Shown here: piece after piece, positions 35,681 to 44,026 of the stretch
How the letters are laid out: each line of letters opens with the position of its first letter
Numbering within the stretch: position 1 is the stretch's first letter
NCBI GenBank assembly: GCA_963519305.1
Contig: CAUQMS010000013.1
Span: 1 to 64,000 of the forward strand
Reading direction: 5' to 3'
Origin: Ewingella sp963519305
GTDB taxonomy: Bacteria > Pseudomonadota > Gammaproteobacteria > Enterobacterales > Enterobacteriaceae
DNA length: 64,000 nucleotides
Notes under the pieces: model-generated
Databases searched by the model: none
What the model saw: the letters and a program-made list of their open reading frames with translations, nothing else
What the model was told of the DNA's origin: nothing
Made by a program: the position numbers and the translations under genes

Positions 35681-37444
35681 ATGAAATCTGTGAATTTGGA
35701 ATATGTTCTGCGCCTGGAAAGTTTATTGAGCCGGATCTATCCCAGGGAACACATCGCCGACCTGCTGAAGAAAATCCTCCATCTGGCTGAGAAATGGAAC
35801 TACGGCAAACACAATACAGAGCAGTGGGTCGATGGCACTAACATCTACCTCATCACCTACGGCGACAACGTGACTCAGGGCGAACAGCCTCCGCTGGCAA
35901 CGCTTAACCACTTCGCGGACAAATACTTACGTGACATCATCAGTGATATTCACATCCTGCCGATGTACCCGTACAGCTCGGATGACGGCTTCAGCGTGAT
36001 TGACTACCGCCGCATCGACGAGAACCTCGGCGGCTGGTCCGATATTCACCGGCTCTCGACCCACTTCAACCTGATGTTCGACTGCGTGATCAACCACATC
36101 TCGCGATCCAGCGACTGGATGACCGGTTATCTGCACGACGAACCCTACTACAAAAATTACTTTATCGACTCCAACCCGGCGCTGGACTACAGCCGCGTCG
36201 TTCGCCCGCGTGCCTCGCCGCTGCTGACACCCTTTATCAAAGCCGACGGCACCGAGCTCTATCTGTGGACCACCTTTAGCGAAGATCAGGTCGATATCAA
36301 CTTCAAGAATCCGCAGGTTTTGCTCGAAAGCATCGACGTGCTGTTGCAATACGCCGCCAGCGGCGGGCAGTCGATTCGCCTCGACGCCATCGGCTACATC
36401 TGGAAAGAGGTCGGCACGCGCTCCATCCACATGCCGCAGGCGCATAACATCATCAAGGTGTGGCGCACAATTCTGGATGAAGTGATCCCCGGCACGCGCC
36501 TGATCACCGAAACCAATGTGCCGCACCATGAAAACATCAGCTACTTTGGTGAGGGCGACGAAGCGCACATGGTGTATCAGTTCCCGCTGCCACCGCTGAC
36601 GCTGCATGCTTTTTTGCGCCAGGACACCACGACGCTGACCCAATGGGCGCAAAGCCTGAACGCCGAAGCGCGCTACCCGAAAACCACCTATTTCAACTTT
36701 CTCGCCAGCCATGACGGTATCGGTCTGCGCCCGACGGAAACCTTCCTTGATGATGACGAACGCAAATACATGGCGCAGGAGACGCTACGCAAAGAGGGCC
36801 GCGTCTCCTACAAAGACAACGGAGACGGCACGCATTCGCCCTACGAGCTGAATATTAATTTCCTCAGCGCACTCACCGAGCAGGAGGATGACGTCGAACT
36901 GAAGGCGCGCAAATTCCTCGCCGCCCAGGCACTGCTGCTGTCGTTTATTGGCGTGCCCGCCATCTATATTCACAGCCTGCTGGGCAGCGAAAACGATCTC
37001 GACGGTATGCACCAGTCGGGGATCAACCGCCGTATCAACCGTAAGAAGCTTAAACTTGATGAACTGGAGTCTGAGCTGGAGAAAACCGACAGCCTGCGTG
37101 CCCTGGTGTTTAACGGCCTGAGTGATTTGATTAAACATCGCCGCGCGCACCCGGCGTTTTCACCTCAGGCGGGCCAGCGGGTATTTGATTTAGGAAAATC
37201 GCTGTTTGCAATGGAGCGCTATGATCCGCAGACCGAAGACCGCATTACCTGCGTCTTCAATATCAGCGGCCAGTCTCAGGTGGTGAAACTGGCCGTGGAA
37301 GGGAAAGACTTGATTGGTGGCGAAGCCTTTACCGGCCAGACGCGGCTACAGCCGTGGCAGGTGGTATGGATTAAACACAAGCTGAAAGCCCCGGAACGTC
37401 TGGGCCGCCTGCGCCGCTGGCGGATGAAAATCTTTAAGCGTTAA
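35681..37444 (+). CDS. GH13 subfamily 18 sugar phosphorylase (sucrose / glucosylglycerate phosphorylase-like)
   Basis: This 587-residue alpha-amylase-fold enzyme resembles E. coli YcjM (glucosylglycerate phosphorylase) and sucrose phosphorylases. These split an alpha-glucoside with phosphate to give glucose 1-phosphate. Visible motifs are HILPMYPYSSDDGFSVIDYR, the nucleophile Asp in SIRLDAIGYIWKE, the acid/base Glu in LITETNVPH and the transition-state Asp in ASHDGIGLRP. The ATG at 35681 is chosen over an earlier in-frame TTG because of the AAGGG site. It stands alone between argI and the pyr operon, without transport or kinase genes, so the substrate cannot be fixed from context. A degraded tabA reading frame overlaps its 3' end on the other strand. 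Confidence 0.8.
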   Translation: MKSVNLEYVLRLESLLSRIYPREHIADLLKKILHLAEKWNYGKHNTEQWVDGTNIYLITYGDNVTQGEQPPLATLNHFADKYLRDIISDIHILPMYPYSSDDGFSVIDYRRIDENLGGWSDIHRLSTHFNLMFDCVINHISRSSDWMTGYLHDEPYYKNYFIDSNPALDYSRVVRPRASPLLTPFIKADGTELYLWTTFSEDQVDINFKNPQVLLESIDVLLQYAASGGQSIRLDAIGYIWKEVGTRSIHMPQAHNIIKVWRTILDEVIPGTRLITETNVPHHENISYFGEGDEAHMVYQFPLPPLTLHAFLRQDTTTLTQWAQSLNAEARYPKTTYFNFLASHDGIGLRPTETFLDDDERKYMAQETLRKEGRVSYKDNGDGTHSPYELNINFLSALTEQEDDVELKARKFLAAQALLLSFIGVPAIYIHSLLGSENDLDGMHQSGINRRINRKKLKLDELESELEKTDSLRALVFNGLSDLIKHRRAHPAFSPQAGQRVFDLGKSLFAMERYDPQTEDRITCVFNISGQSQVVKLAVEGKDLIGGEAFTGQTRLQPWQVVWIKHKLKAPERLGRLRRWRMKIFKR

Positions 37445-37612
37445 CCAACATTTTAACTACCGCTTTACGCACCATGCCCGGTTCGCCCACGGCGCACAGC
37501 GGTTTATGGACTTCACCATGAAGTCACCGGCGTGCATCACGATAGTTTTTTCCTGCTCTGCGGCGGGTAAAAACGCGATGTCTTTATCGGCCAGCCAGCC
37601 AATATCGACTTT
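37434..37612 (-). pseudogene. tabA: Remnant of tabA (YhcH/YjgK/YiaL family)
   Basis: The minus strand encodes IGWLADKDIAFLPA, EKTIVMHAGDFMV and, after a frame change, EVHKPLCAVGEPGMVRKAVV and KMLV. These match the C-terminal third of E. coli TabA (DWLADKDIAFLPE, EKTVILNEGDFVV, EVHKPLCAVGAP). About 13 nt corresponding to the FYPG segment are missing, which shifts the frame. The N-terminal two thirds are gone or unrecognisable, replaced by the pyrBI promoter region. tabA lies between argI and pyrL in E. coli as well, so this is a decayed resident gene. Confidence 0.75.
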
Positions 37613-37710
37613 CCGCGTAACATTTCGCCGGTATGCCGGTTTGTGGCCAACCGTTTGCTTTCCCTGACCGGTTCGATTAAAACGGCAGCAAAAAAAGCGC
37701 CCTGTACCTC

Positions 37711-37738
37711 TTGCAGCCAGATTTCCTGCGCGTATAAT
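37711..37738 (+). promoter_or_regulatory. pyrBI promoter
   Basis: TTGCAG (37711-37716), 16 bp, TATAAT (37733-37738). It lies 26 bp upstream of the pyrL start codon, as expected for the pyrimidine-regulated operon. Confidence 0.75.
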
Positions 37739-37763
37739 GCGCGACAATTTGCCGGGAGAACCC

Positions 37764-37880
37764 ATGAACAATCGACAGGTTTGCAGTGTACAAAAACACG
37801 CACAAAACGCCGTCCCGGAAGGCAGCCCGCTGCCATTGTTCTTCCGTTGCATAACTGATCTGATGAAAGCCCCTTTTTAA
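37764..37880 (+). CDS. pyrL: pyrBI operon leader peptide PyrL
   Basis: This 38-codon frame (MNNRQVCSVQKHAQ... ending FFRCITDLMKAPF) follows a GGGAGA ribosome binding site and stops inside the attenuator stem at 37878-37880. In E. coli, coupling of ribosome and polymerase on pyrL under low UTP prevents the terminator from forming. The T-rich CCATTGTTCTTCCGTTG segment within the frame is the likely UTP-sensitive pause region. Sequence is poorly conserved, as usual for pyrL; position and architecture make the assignment. Confidence 0.85.
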   Translation: MNNRQVCSVQKHAQNAVPEGSPLPLFFRCITDLMKAPF

Positions 37881-37894
37881 AGGGGCTTTTTTTT
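37866..37894 (+). terminator. pyrBI attenuator
   Basis: AAAGCCCCTTT-TT-AAAGGGGCTTT followed by T5, 53 bp before the pyrB ATG. It overlaps the end of pyrL, which is the hallmark of UTP-sensitive attenuation. Confidence 0.93.
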
Positions 37895-37946
37895 GTCCAA
37901 AATTTGAGAATCGATAGCCCAAGCAGACAAGTAGAGGAGAGTGACA

Positions 37947-38882
37947 ATGGCTAACCCGCTATACCAAAAACACATTATCTCAATCAACGATCTCAGCCGT
38001 GAAGAGCTCGAGCTGGTGCTCGACACCGCCGCCAGCCTGAAAGCCAATCCGCAGCCGGAACTGTTGAAACATAAAGTGATCGCCAGCTGTTTCTTTGAGG
38101 CCTCTACCCGTACGCGTCTGTCGTTCGAAAGCTCAATGCACCGCCTCGGGGCTTCCGTGGTGGGTTTTGCCGATGGCTCGAATACATCACTGGGCAAGAA
38201 AGGCGAGACGCTGGCCGATACCATCTCGGTGATCAGCACTTACGTTGACGCCATCGTGATGCGCCACCCGCAGGAGGGCGCAGCACGTCTGGCGACGGAG
38301 TTCTCGGGCGGCATCCCGGTTCTCAACGCCGGTGACGGTGCTAACCAGCACCCGACGCAAACCCTGCTCGATCTGTTCACCATCCGTGAAACTCAGGGCC
38401 GCCTCGATAACATTAAAATAGCCATGGTCGGTGACCTGAAATATGGCCGCACCGTTCACTCACTGGCGCAGGCGCTGGCGAAATTTAAAGGTAACCGCTT
38501 CTACTTTATCGCCCCCGATGCACTGGCTATGCCAGGCTATATTCTCTCCCTGCTCGAAGAAAAAGGCATTGAATACAGCCTGCATGAAAGCATCGATGAC
38601 GTCGTGCCGGAGCTGGATATTCTCTATATGACCCGCGTGCAGAAAGAGCGTCTGGACCCGTCTGAGTACGCTAACGTCAAAGCCCAGTTTATTCTGCGCG
38701 CCGCCGATCTGGCCCGGGCTCAGCCACACCTGAAAGTACTGCACCCGCTGCCACGCGTGGATGAAATCACCACGGACGTGGATAAAACGCCGTACGCCTG
38801 GTACTTCCAGCAGGCCGGCAACGGCATTTTTGCGCGCCAGGCCTTGCTGGCACTGGTTTTAAATGCCGATACCGCCCAATAA
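37947..38882 (+). CDS. pyrB: Aspartate carbamoyltransferase catalytic subunit
   Basis: PyrB makes carbamoyl aspartate, the committed step of pyrimidine synthesis. The 311-residue protein has the carbamoyl-phosphate loop ASTRTRLSFESS, HPTQTLLDLFTI and the aspartate loop HPLPRVDEI. The ATG at 37947 is preferred to the GTG at 37941 because GAGGAG is eight bases before it. It is followed 18 nt later by pyrI for the allosteric holoenzyme. Confidence 0.97.
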   Translation: MANPLYQKHIISINDLSREELELVLDTAASLKANPQPELLKHKVIASCFFEASTRTRLSFESSMHRLGASVVGFADGSNTSLGKKGETLADTISVISTYVDAIVMRHPQEGAARLATEFSGGIPVLNAGDGANQHPTQTLLDLFTIRETQGRLDNIKIAMVGDLKYGRTVHSLAQALAKFKGNRFYFIAPDALAMPGYILSLLEEKGIEYSLHESIDDVVPELDILYMTRVQKERLDPSEYANVKAQFILRAADLARAQPHLKVLHPLPRVDEITTDVDKTPYAWYFQQAGNGIFARQALLALVLNADTAQ

Positions 38883-38900
38883 ACTTGAGGAGAAAACAGT

Positions 38901-39365
38901 ATGACTCACGACAATAAACTTCAGGTTGAAGCCATCAGATGTGGCACGGTGATTGACCATATTCCGGCCCAAATCGGCTTCAAATTGCTGTCGCTGTTTA
39001 AGCTGACTGAAACCGACCAGCGCATTACTATCGGCCTGAATCTGCCCTCCAATGAGCTGGGCCGTAAAGATCTGATCAAAATCGAGAATACGTTTCTGAC
39101 CGAGCAGCAGGTCAATCAGCTGGCAGTCTACGCACCAAACGCTACGGTTAACCGCATCGACGACTATGAAGTCGTGAAGAAGCTCATGCCGACGCTGCCT
39201 GACCATATTGTAGGCGTACTCCGCTGCCCGAACAGCAACTGCATCAGCCGCTCAGAGCCCGTGGCATCTAGCTTTGCGGTGAAAAAGCGTCAGGGCGAAG
39301 TGCATCTTCAATGCAAATATTGTGAGAAAGAGTTTGAGCATCAGGTTGTGATGAATAACGACTGA
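38901..39365 (+). CDS. pyrI: Aspartate carbamoyltransferase regulatory subunit
   Basis: PyrI binds the allosteric effectors CTP and ATP and holds the catalytic trimers together through a zinc site. The four zinc Cys are visible in CPNSNC and CKYC of the C-terminal part. The N-terminal effector domain has the conserved RCGTVIDHIPAQIGFKLLSL. The length is 154 residues, as usual. Confidence 0.97.
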   Translation: MTHDNKLQVEAIRCGTVIDHIPAQIGFKLLSLFKLTETDQRITIGLNLPSNELGRKDLIKIENTFLTEQQVNQLAVYAPNATVNRIDDYEVVKKLMPTLPDHIVGVLRCPNSNCISRSEPVASSFAVKKRQGEVHLQCKYCEKEFEHQVVMNND

Positions 39366-39449
39366 CGCGACAGGCGTAATGACTTTTGATGCGTGGCCTT
39401 TATACTGGCTACCAGTTTTAAAATCCGACAACTCAAATCAGGAGACACT

Positions 39450-39836
39450 ATGTCCCGCGAAATCAGCACTGAAAATGCACCAGCCGCCATCGGCCCTTAC
39501 GTTCAGGGTGTGGATCTTGGCAGCATGATCATCACCTCCGGGCAGATCCCGGTGGATCCCAAAACAGGCACCGTAGCCGACGATATTGCCGCTCAGGCAC
39601 GCCAGTCACTGGAAAACGTCAAAGCGATCGTTGAAGCCGCGAACCTTAAAGTGTCAGATATCGTGAAAACCACCGTTTTCGTGAAAGATCTGAACGATTT
39701 CGCCACCGTTAACGCCACCTACGAAGCCTTCTTCACCGAGCACCATGCGCCGTTCCCTGCGCGCTCATGCGTTGAAGTTGCCCGTCTGCCAAAAGACGTG
39801 AAAATCGAAATCGAAGCCATCGCCGTACGTCGTTAA
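39450..39836 (+). CDS. ridA: Enamine/imine deaminase RidA
   Basis: RidA hydrolyses reactive enamines such as 2-aminoacrylate released by threonine dehydratase. From the ATG at 39450 (behind AGGAG) it has 128 residues. It shows the family motifs APAAIGPYVQGV and the carboxylate-binding Arg in FPARSCVEVARLPKD. It follows pyrI as in E. coli and is closed by a strong terminator. The upstream extension of the frame is not coding. Confidence 0.96.
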   Translation: MSREISTENAPAAIGPYVQGVDLGSMIITSGQIPVDPKTGTVADDIAAQARQSLENVKAIVEAANLKVSDIVKTTVFVKDLNDFATVNATYEAFFTEHHAPFPARSCVEVARLPKDVKIEIEAIAVRR

Positions 39837-39856
39837 TCACGTCAGTGATGCACCAG

Positions 39857-39881
39857 ACCAGCCTGCGGGCTGGTTTTTTTT
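39857..39881 (+). terminator. Intrinsic terminator after ridA
   Basis: ACCAGCC-TGCG-GGCTGGT followed by T7. It is 20 bases past the stop codon. Confidence 0.9.
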
Positions 39882-40041
39882 GCCCTTTTTTCATGCACTC
39901 CCCCGCCTGACCGCCCTTTCACAGCGCAGAACTGCGCTTTTTTCATCGATTTTCTGCCGCTTTTGCACGCTGGCACACTTTATGCCTGATCGTTTCTGGA
40001 TAAATAAAAAACCTGAAGCCAGACCTGTCAGTGAGGTGAAT

Positions 40042-41508
40042 ATGATCAACATCGACCTTTCCGATTCACCCTTTTTTGATGAAATGCTAATGGCGCAGGG
40101 GCAGCACCGCGCCCATTACCAGGCTTACTGGCAATGGTTACAGCAGGCCGATCAACAGGCCATCGAGCGCAAGAAAGAGGAAGCGGCGCTGCTGTTCCAC
40201 CGGGTGGGGATCACCTTTAATGTGTATGGCGAAGATGACGGGGCCGAACGACTGATCCCTTTTGACAGCGTGCCGCGCATTATCCCGGCCAACGAATGGA
40301 AGATGTTGGATCTGGGGATCCGCCAGCGCGTGCAGGCGCTGAATGCGTTTTTGCATGATATTTATCACGACCAGAAAATCCTCAAGGCCGGTATTGTGCC
40401 CGCCGAACAGGTGCTTGCGAATGACCAATATCAGCCCTGCATGCAGGGTATCGATCTGCACCGTGACACCTACGCGCACATTGCCGGTACCGACATGGTG
40501 CGCGGCGGCGATGGTGAGTATTACGTCCTTGAGGACAATCTGCGCACGCCATCGGGCGTCTCCTACATGCTGGAAAACCGCAAAATGATGATGCGGCTTT
40601 ACCCGGAACTCTTCGCCGAACAGCGTATTGCGCCGGTTTCCCGCTACCCTTCCCACCTTTTACAAACCCTGCGCGAAAGCACACCAGTCAACGATCCGAC
40701 CGTTGTCGTGCTGACGCCGGGCCGCTTTAACAGCGCCTATTTTGAGCACAGTTTTCTCGCCCAGCAGATGGGGGTCGAACTGGTTGAGAGCGTCGACTTG
40801 TACGTCAAAGACGGTGCGGTGTTTATGCGTACCACATCGGGCCCGTGCAAAATCGACGTCATTTACCGCCGCCTCGATGACGCCTTCCTCGACCCGTTGG
40901 CCTTCCGTGCCGACTCGATGCTCGGCGTACCGGGGCTGCTGTCGGTCTATCGCGCCGGCGGCGTGGTATTAGCCAATGCGATTGGCACCGGCGTGGCTGA
41001 TGACAAATCCATCTACCCTTATGTGCCGGAGATGATCCGCTTTTATCTGGCCGAAGATCCCATCCTCAATAACGTGCCCACCTGGCAATGTCGCGATGAA
41101 AAAGCGCTCTCCTTCGTGCTCGCTAATCTGGAAAAAATGGTGGTGAAAGAGGTTCACGGCGCAGGCGGTTACGGGATGCTGATCGGCCCGAAGGCCAGCA
41201 ATGCGGAGATCGCCCGCTTCCGCGACCTGCTCAAAGCGCGACCGGAAAACTACATTGCGCAGGAGACGCTGGCGCTCTCCACCTGCCCGACGTTCGTTGG
41301 CAACGGTCTGGCACCACGTCATATTGACCTGCGGCCTTTTGCGCTGACCGGTGCTGAGATCCGTCTGGTACCCGGCGGACTAACACGTGTGGCGCTGGAG
41401 GAGGGATCGCTGGTGGTCAACTCGTCGCAGGGCGGCGGTACCAAAGACACCTGGGTTGTAGAGGATGAACAGCTTGAGCAAAACAGCGCGGAGGACGACC
41501 TATGCTAA
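40042..41508 (+). CDS. Circularly permuted ATP-grasp protein of the Anbu operon
   Basis: This 488-residue protein belongs to the circularly permuted ATP-grasp type 2 family. Recognisable segments are LLFHRVGITFNVYGE, GIDLHRDTYAHIAGTDMVR, YYVLEDNLRTPSGVSYMLENR, VKEVHGAGGYGMLIGP and HIDLRPFALTG. Relatives ligate amines and carboxylates, and in Anbu operons may make or attach a peptide tag; the product is unknown. The ATG at 40042 has a GAGGTG site; the longer frame from 39880 runs over the ridA terminator and is rejected. It overlaps the next gene by 7 nt. Confidence 0.88.
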   Translation: MINIDLSDSPFFDEMLMAQGQHRAHYQAYWQWLQQADQQAIERKKEEAALLFHRVGITFNVYGEDDGAERLIPFDSVPRIIPANEWKMLDLGIRQRVQALNAFLHDIYHDQKILKAGIVPAEQVLANDQYQPCMQGIDLHRDTYAHIAGTDMVRGGDGEYYVLEDNLRTPSGVSYMLENRKMMMRLYPELFAEQRIAPVSRYPSHLLQTLRESTPVNDPTVVVLTPGRFNSAYFEHSFLAQQMGVELVESVDLYVKDGAVFMRTTSGPCKIDVIYRRLDDAFLDPLAFRADSMLGVPGLLSVYRAGGVVLANAIGTGVADDKSIYPYVPEMIRFYLAEDPILNNVPTWQCRDEKALSFVLANLEKMVVKEVHGAGGYGMLIGPKASNAEIARFRDLLKARPENYIAQETLALSTCPTFVGNGLAPRHIDLRPFALTGAEIRLVPGGLTRVALEEGSLVVNSSQGGGTKDTWVVEDEQLEQNSAEDDLC

Positions 41509-42446
41509 GCAGAACTGCCAGCGAACTTTACTGGATGTCGCGTTATCTGGAACGCGCTGAAAACATTGCCCGCCTGCTCGATGTGACCAATAAACTGTCG
41601 ATGATGTCGATCCGCGACCACGCTCAACTGCACGACGACCAAAATGATTTGATGGTCCCACTGATGCTCACCGGCACACAGACGCTGTTTGGCGAGCACT
41701 ATCCGCAGGTCACCATGGGGAATCTGCTCACCTTTTTCGCGCTGGATAACATCAACCACAGCAGTATTTTTAGCTGCCTGCAGATGGCGTGGAATAACGC
41801 ACATGCGGTGCGCGGCAGTCTGTCGTCGGAAGTGTGGGAGAGTATTAACGCCTCGTGGATTGAGATGAAACTGATCCGCCGTCAGGGGGTGGCGTCCGTC
41901 GGCGCTGATGCCTTTTTCGACTGGGTCAAAGAGCGTTCGCACCTGTTTCGGGGCGCGATGCTTGGCACACTTTTGCGCAGCGATGCGCTGAATTTTATAC
42001 GCCTCGGCACCATGCTCGAACGGGCTGACAGCACCGCACGCCTGTTGGATGCCACCCACCAATTGCTCGAAGCCGATAACGATCCGGTGCGCGAATATTA
42101 CCGGATGGATACCCTGCTGCGCGCAGTCAGCGCCCGCGAGGCGTTCCATACGCTGTACAAACAGCAGATCAGCCGCGAGTCGATTTCAGAACTGCTGATC
42201 CTGCGCCGCGAACTGCCGCGATCCCTGCTGGCCTGCGTGGAAATCATGGCCGAACAGCTCGAACTCATTGGCGGCACCACCGGCAATTTACCACGTCGTC
42301 TGGTGCATACCCTGCATGCTGAGCTGCGCTTCACCACGTTGGAAGAAATTCTGGCAGAAGGCCTGAGCGACTGGCTGGCGCAATTCCTCGGCAAAACCAG
42401 CGCCATCGCTGAGAGCATTCATCAAACCTATCTGGAGGCACAATAA
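41502..42446 (+). CDS. Alpha-E domain protein (DUF403) of the Anbu operon
   Basis: This 314-residue, all-helical protein carries the alpha-E signature MLSRTASELYWMSRYLERAENIARLLD at its start, with repeats of the kind LGTMLERADSTARLLDATH. No enzymatic activity is known for the family. It nearly always occurs with the circularly permuted ATP-grasp protein. It starts 7 nt before the end of that gene and ends in a one-base overlap with the transglutaminase, so it is translated in series. Confidence 0.88.
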   Translation: MLSRTASELYWMSRYLERAENIARLLDVTNKLSMMSIRDHAQLHDDQNDLMVPLMLTGTQTLFGEHYPQVTMGNLLTFFALDNINHSSIFSCLQMAWNNAHAVRGSLSSEVWESINASWIEMKLIRRQGVASVGADAFFDWVKERSHLFRGAMLGTLLRSDALNFIRLGTMLERADSTARLLDATHQLLEADNDPVREYYRMDTLLRAVSAREAFHTLYKQQISRESISELLILRRELPRSLLACVEIMAEQLELIGGTTGNLPRRLVHTLHAELRFTTLEEILAEGLSDWLAQFLGKTSAIAESIHQTYLEAQ

Positions 42447-43243
42447 TGAAACTGAATGTCAGTCATCAGACGCATTACACCTATGCGCAGCAGGTCAAAC
42501 GCAGCACGCAATATCTGCGCCTGACCCCGCAGGATTCGAGCCATCAGAGAATTTTATCCTGGAATTTAACCCTGCCGGAGTACGCTACCCGCACGCTGGA
42601 CGCCTATGGAAACGTGCTGCACGTGCTGACGCTGGATCAGCCGCATCAGGCGATCATTATCGAGGCCAATGGCGTAGTGGAAATCGAAGACAACGTGGAA
42701 GATGACCATTGCGGGCATTTATCACCGCTGGTCTTTTTGCGCACCAGCCCGCTGACCCACGCCGACGGCGCAATCCGCGACTTTGCCAGCCGCTACTATC
42801 GTCCACAGGCTCAGCACGAAAGTTTGTGTACGCTGATGGGCGAACTGCTGCTGAAAATGCCCTACAGCCCCGGCACGACGACGGTCAAAGACAGCGCGTC
42901 GCAGGCGTTTTCCGCACAGCAAGGCGTCTGTCAGGATCATACTCATGTGTTTCTGGCCTGCTGCCGCAGCCTGAGCATTCCCGCACGCTACGTCAGCGGT
43001 TATCTCTACAGCCAGGACTCTGCACACGTCGCCATGCATGCGTGGGCTGAGGCCTGGCTGGACAGCCGCTGGCAAAGCTTCGACGTGACCAACAACACCT
43101 GCCAGCCCAATCAGCATTTGAAACTGGCTATTGGTATCGATTATCTTGATGCGTGCCCGGTTCGCGGCATCCGGTTAGGCGGAGGATGCGAAGATATGCA
43201 CACCTTCGCGGCGGTTCACATGCTCGATATTCCCCAACAATAG
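42446..43243 (+). CDS. Transglutaminase-like cysteine protease of the Anbu operon
   Basis: This 265-residue protein has the bacterial transglutaminase N-terminal region (LNVSHQTHYTYAQQVKRSTQYLRLTP) and the catalytic core. The Cys is in QGVCQDHTHVFLACCRSL, the His in AMHAWAEAWLDSRW, and the Asp in FDVTNN. The family hydrolyses or transfers amide bonds. Within the Anbu operon it may process the product of the ATP-grasp enzyme. The start overlaps the previous stop (TAATG). Confidence 0.88.
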   Translation: MKLNVSHQTHYTYAQQVKRSTQYLRLTPQDSSHQRILSWNLTLPEYATRTLDAYGNVLHVLTLDQPHQAIIIEANGVVEIEDNVEDDHCGHLSPLVFLRTSPLTHADGAIRDFASRYYRPQAQHESLCTLMGELLLKMPYSPGTTTVKDSASQAFSAQQGVCQDHTHVFLACCRSLSIPARYVSGYLYSQDSAHVAMHAWAEAWLDSRWQSFDVTNNTCQPNQHLKLAIGIDYLDACPVRGIRLGGGCEDMHTFAAVHMLDIPQQ

Positions 43244-43253
43244 GAATTTTTCT

Positions 43254-43982
43254 ATGACTTACTGTGTGGCTATGCGCTTGTCCTCTGGCCTGGTATTTGT
43301 CTCGGACTCGCGCACCAACGCCGGGGTGGATCACATCTCCACCTTCCGTAAGTTGCATGTTTTTCATCAAAGCGATGAGCGAATGCTGGTGATTCAGAGT
43401 GCCGGAAATCTGGCGACCACACAGAGCATTATCAGCTTGCTGCACCGCCGCTGTCTGGACCCTGAGCGTGAGAACTTACTTAACGTGGCGTCCATGTACG
43501 ATGCCGCCAGCCTGCTCGGCGAAACGGTGCGTGAAGTGATTGCCCGCGACAGCGGCGCCAATCAGGGCGGGATGACTGATTTCAGCTGCAACCTGCTGCT
43601 TGGCGGGCAGATTCAGGGAGAAGGTTTACGGTTATTTCATGTTTACCCGCAGGGGAATTTCATCGAAGCGACGCATGACACGCCCTATTTTCAGGTGGGG
43701 GAAAGCAAGTACGGTAAGCCGATTATTGACCGCGTGCTGACCTACAACACGCCGCTGGAACAGGCCATGCAGTGCGCGCTGATTTCGATGGATTCCACCC
43801 TGCGCAGTAATCTGTCCGTAGGTTTACCGCTGGATGTGATGATTTACCCGACCGACAGCTACAGCAGCGCCCAGCAGCACCGCATCACAGAAGAACACCC
43901 CTATTTCGATATGATCCGCAAAGGCTGGGGCGAAGGTTTGCTGAGTATTTTCGGCCAGTTGCCCCCGCTGAAATTGGATTAA
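43254..43982 (+). CDS. Anbu proteasome-like peptidase
   Basis: This 242-residue protein belongs to the Ntn-hydrolase family Anbu (ancestral beta subunit), related to HslV and the 20S proteasome. The N-terminus M-T-Y-C-V-A places a Thr directly after Met as expected for the nucleophile. SDSRTNAGVDHISTFRKLHVF supplies the conserved Asp and Lys. Anbu forms open helical rings with no known unfoldase. It closes the four-gene operon of ATP-grasp, alpha-E, transglutaminase and Anbu, and a 12-pair hairpin follows 3 nt after its stop. Confidence 0.9.
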   Translation: MTYCVAMRLSSGLVFVSDSRTNAGVDHISTFRKLHVFHQSDERMLVIQSAGNLATTQSIISLLHRRCLDPERENLLNVASMYDAASLLGETVREVIARDSGANQGGMTDFSCNLLLGGQIQGEGLRLFHVYPQGNFIEATHDTPYFQVGESKYGKPIIDRVLTYNTPLEQAMQCALISMDSTLRSNLSVGLPLDVMIYPTDSYSSAQQHRITEEHPYFDMIRKGWGEGLLSIFGQLPPLKLD

Positions 43983-43984
43983 CC

Positions 43985-44011
43985 CGAAGGATCAGCAGCG
44001 CTGATCCTTCG
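43985..44011. terminator. Hairpin between anbu and uxaA
   Basis: CGAAGGATCAGC-AGC-GCTGATCCTTCG is a perfect 12-pair stem located between the two convergent genes. It has no T-tract on either side, so termination efficiency is uncertain. Confidence 0.6.
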
Positions 44012-44026
44012 ACCAGGCATCCCTGC

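Noticed and set aside
37643..37858. 71-residue plus-strand frame over the pyr leader
   Set aside because: It is out of frame with PyrL, starts upstream of the pyrBI promoter and has no ribosome binding site.
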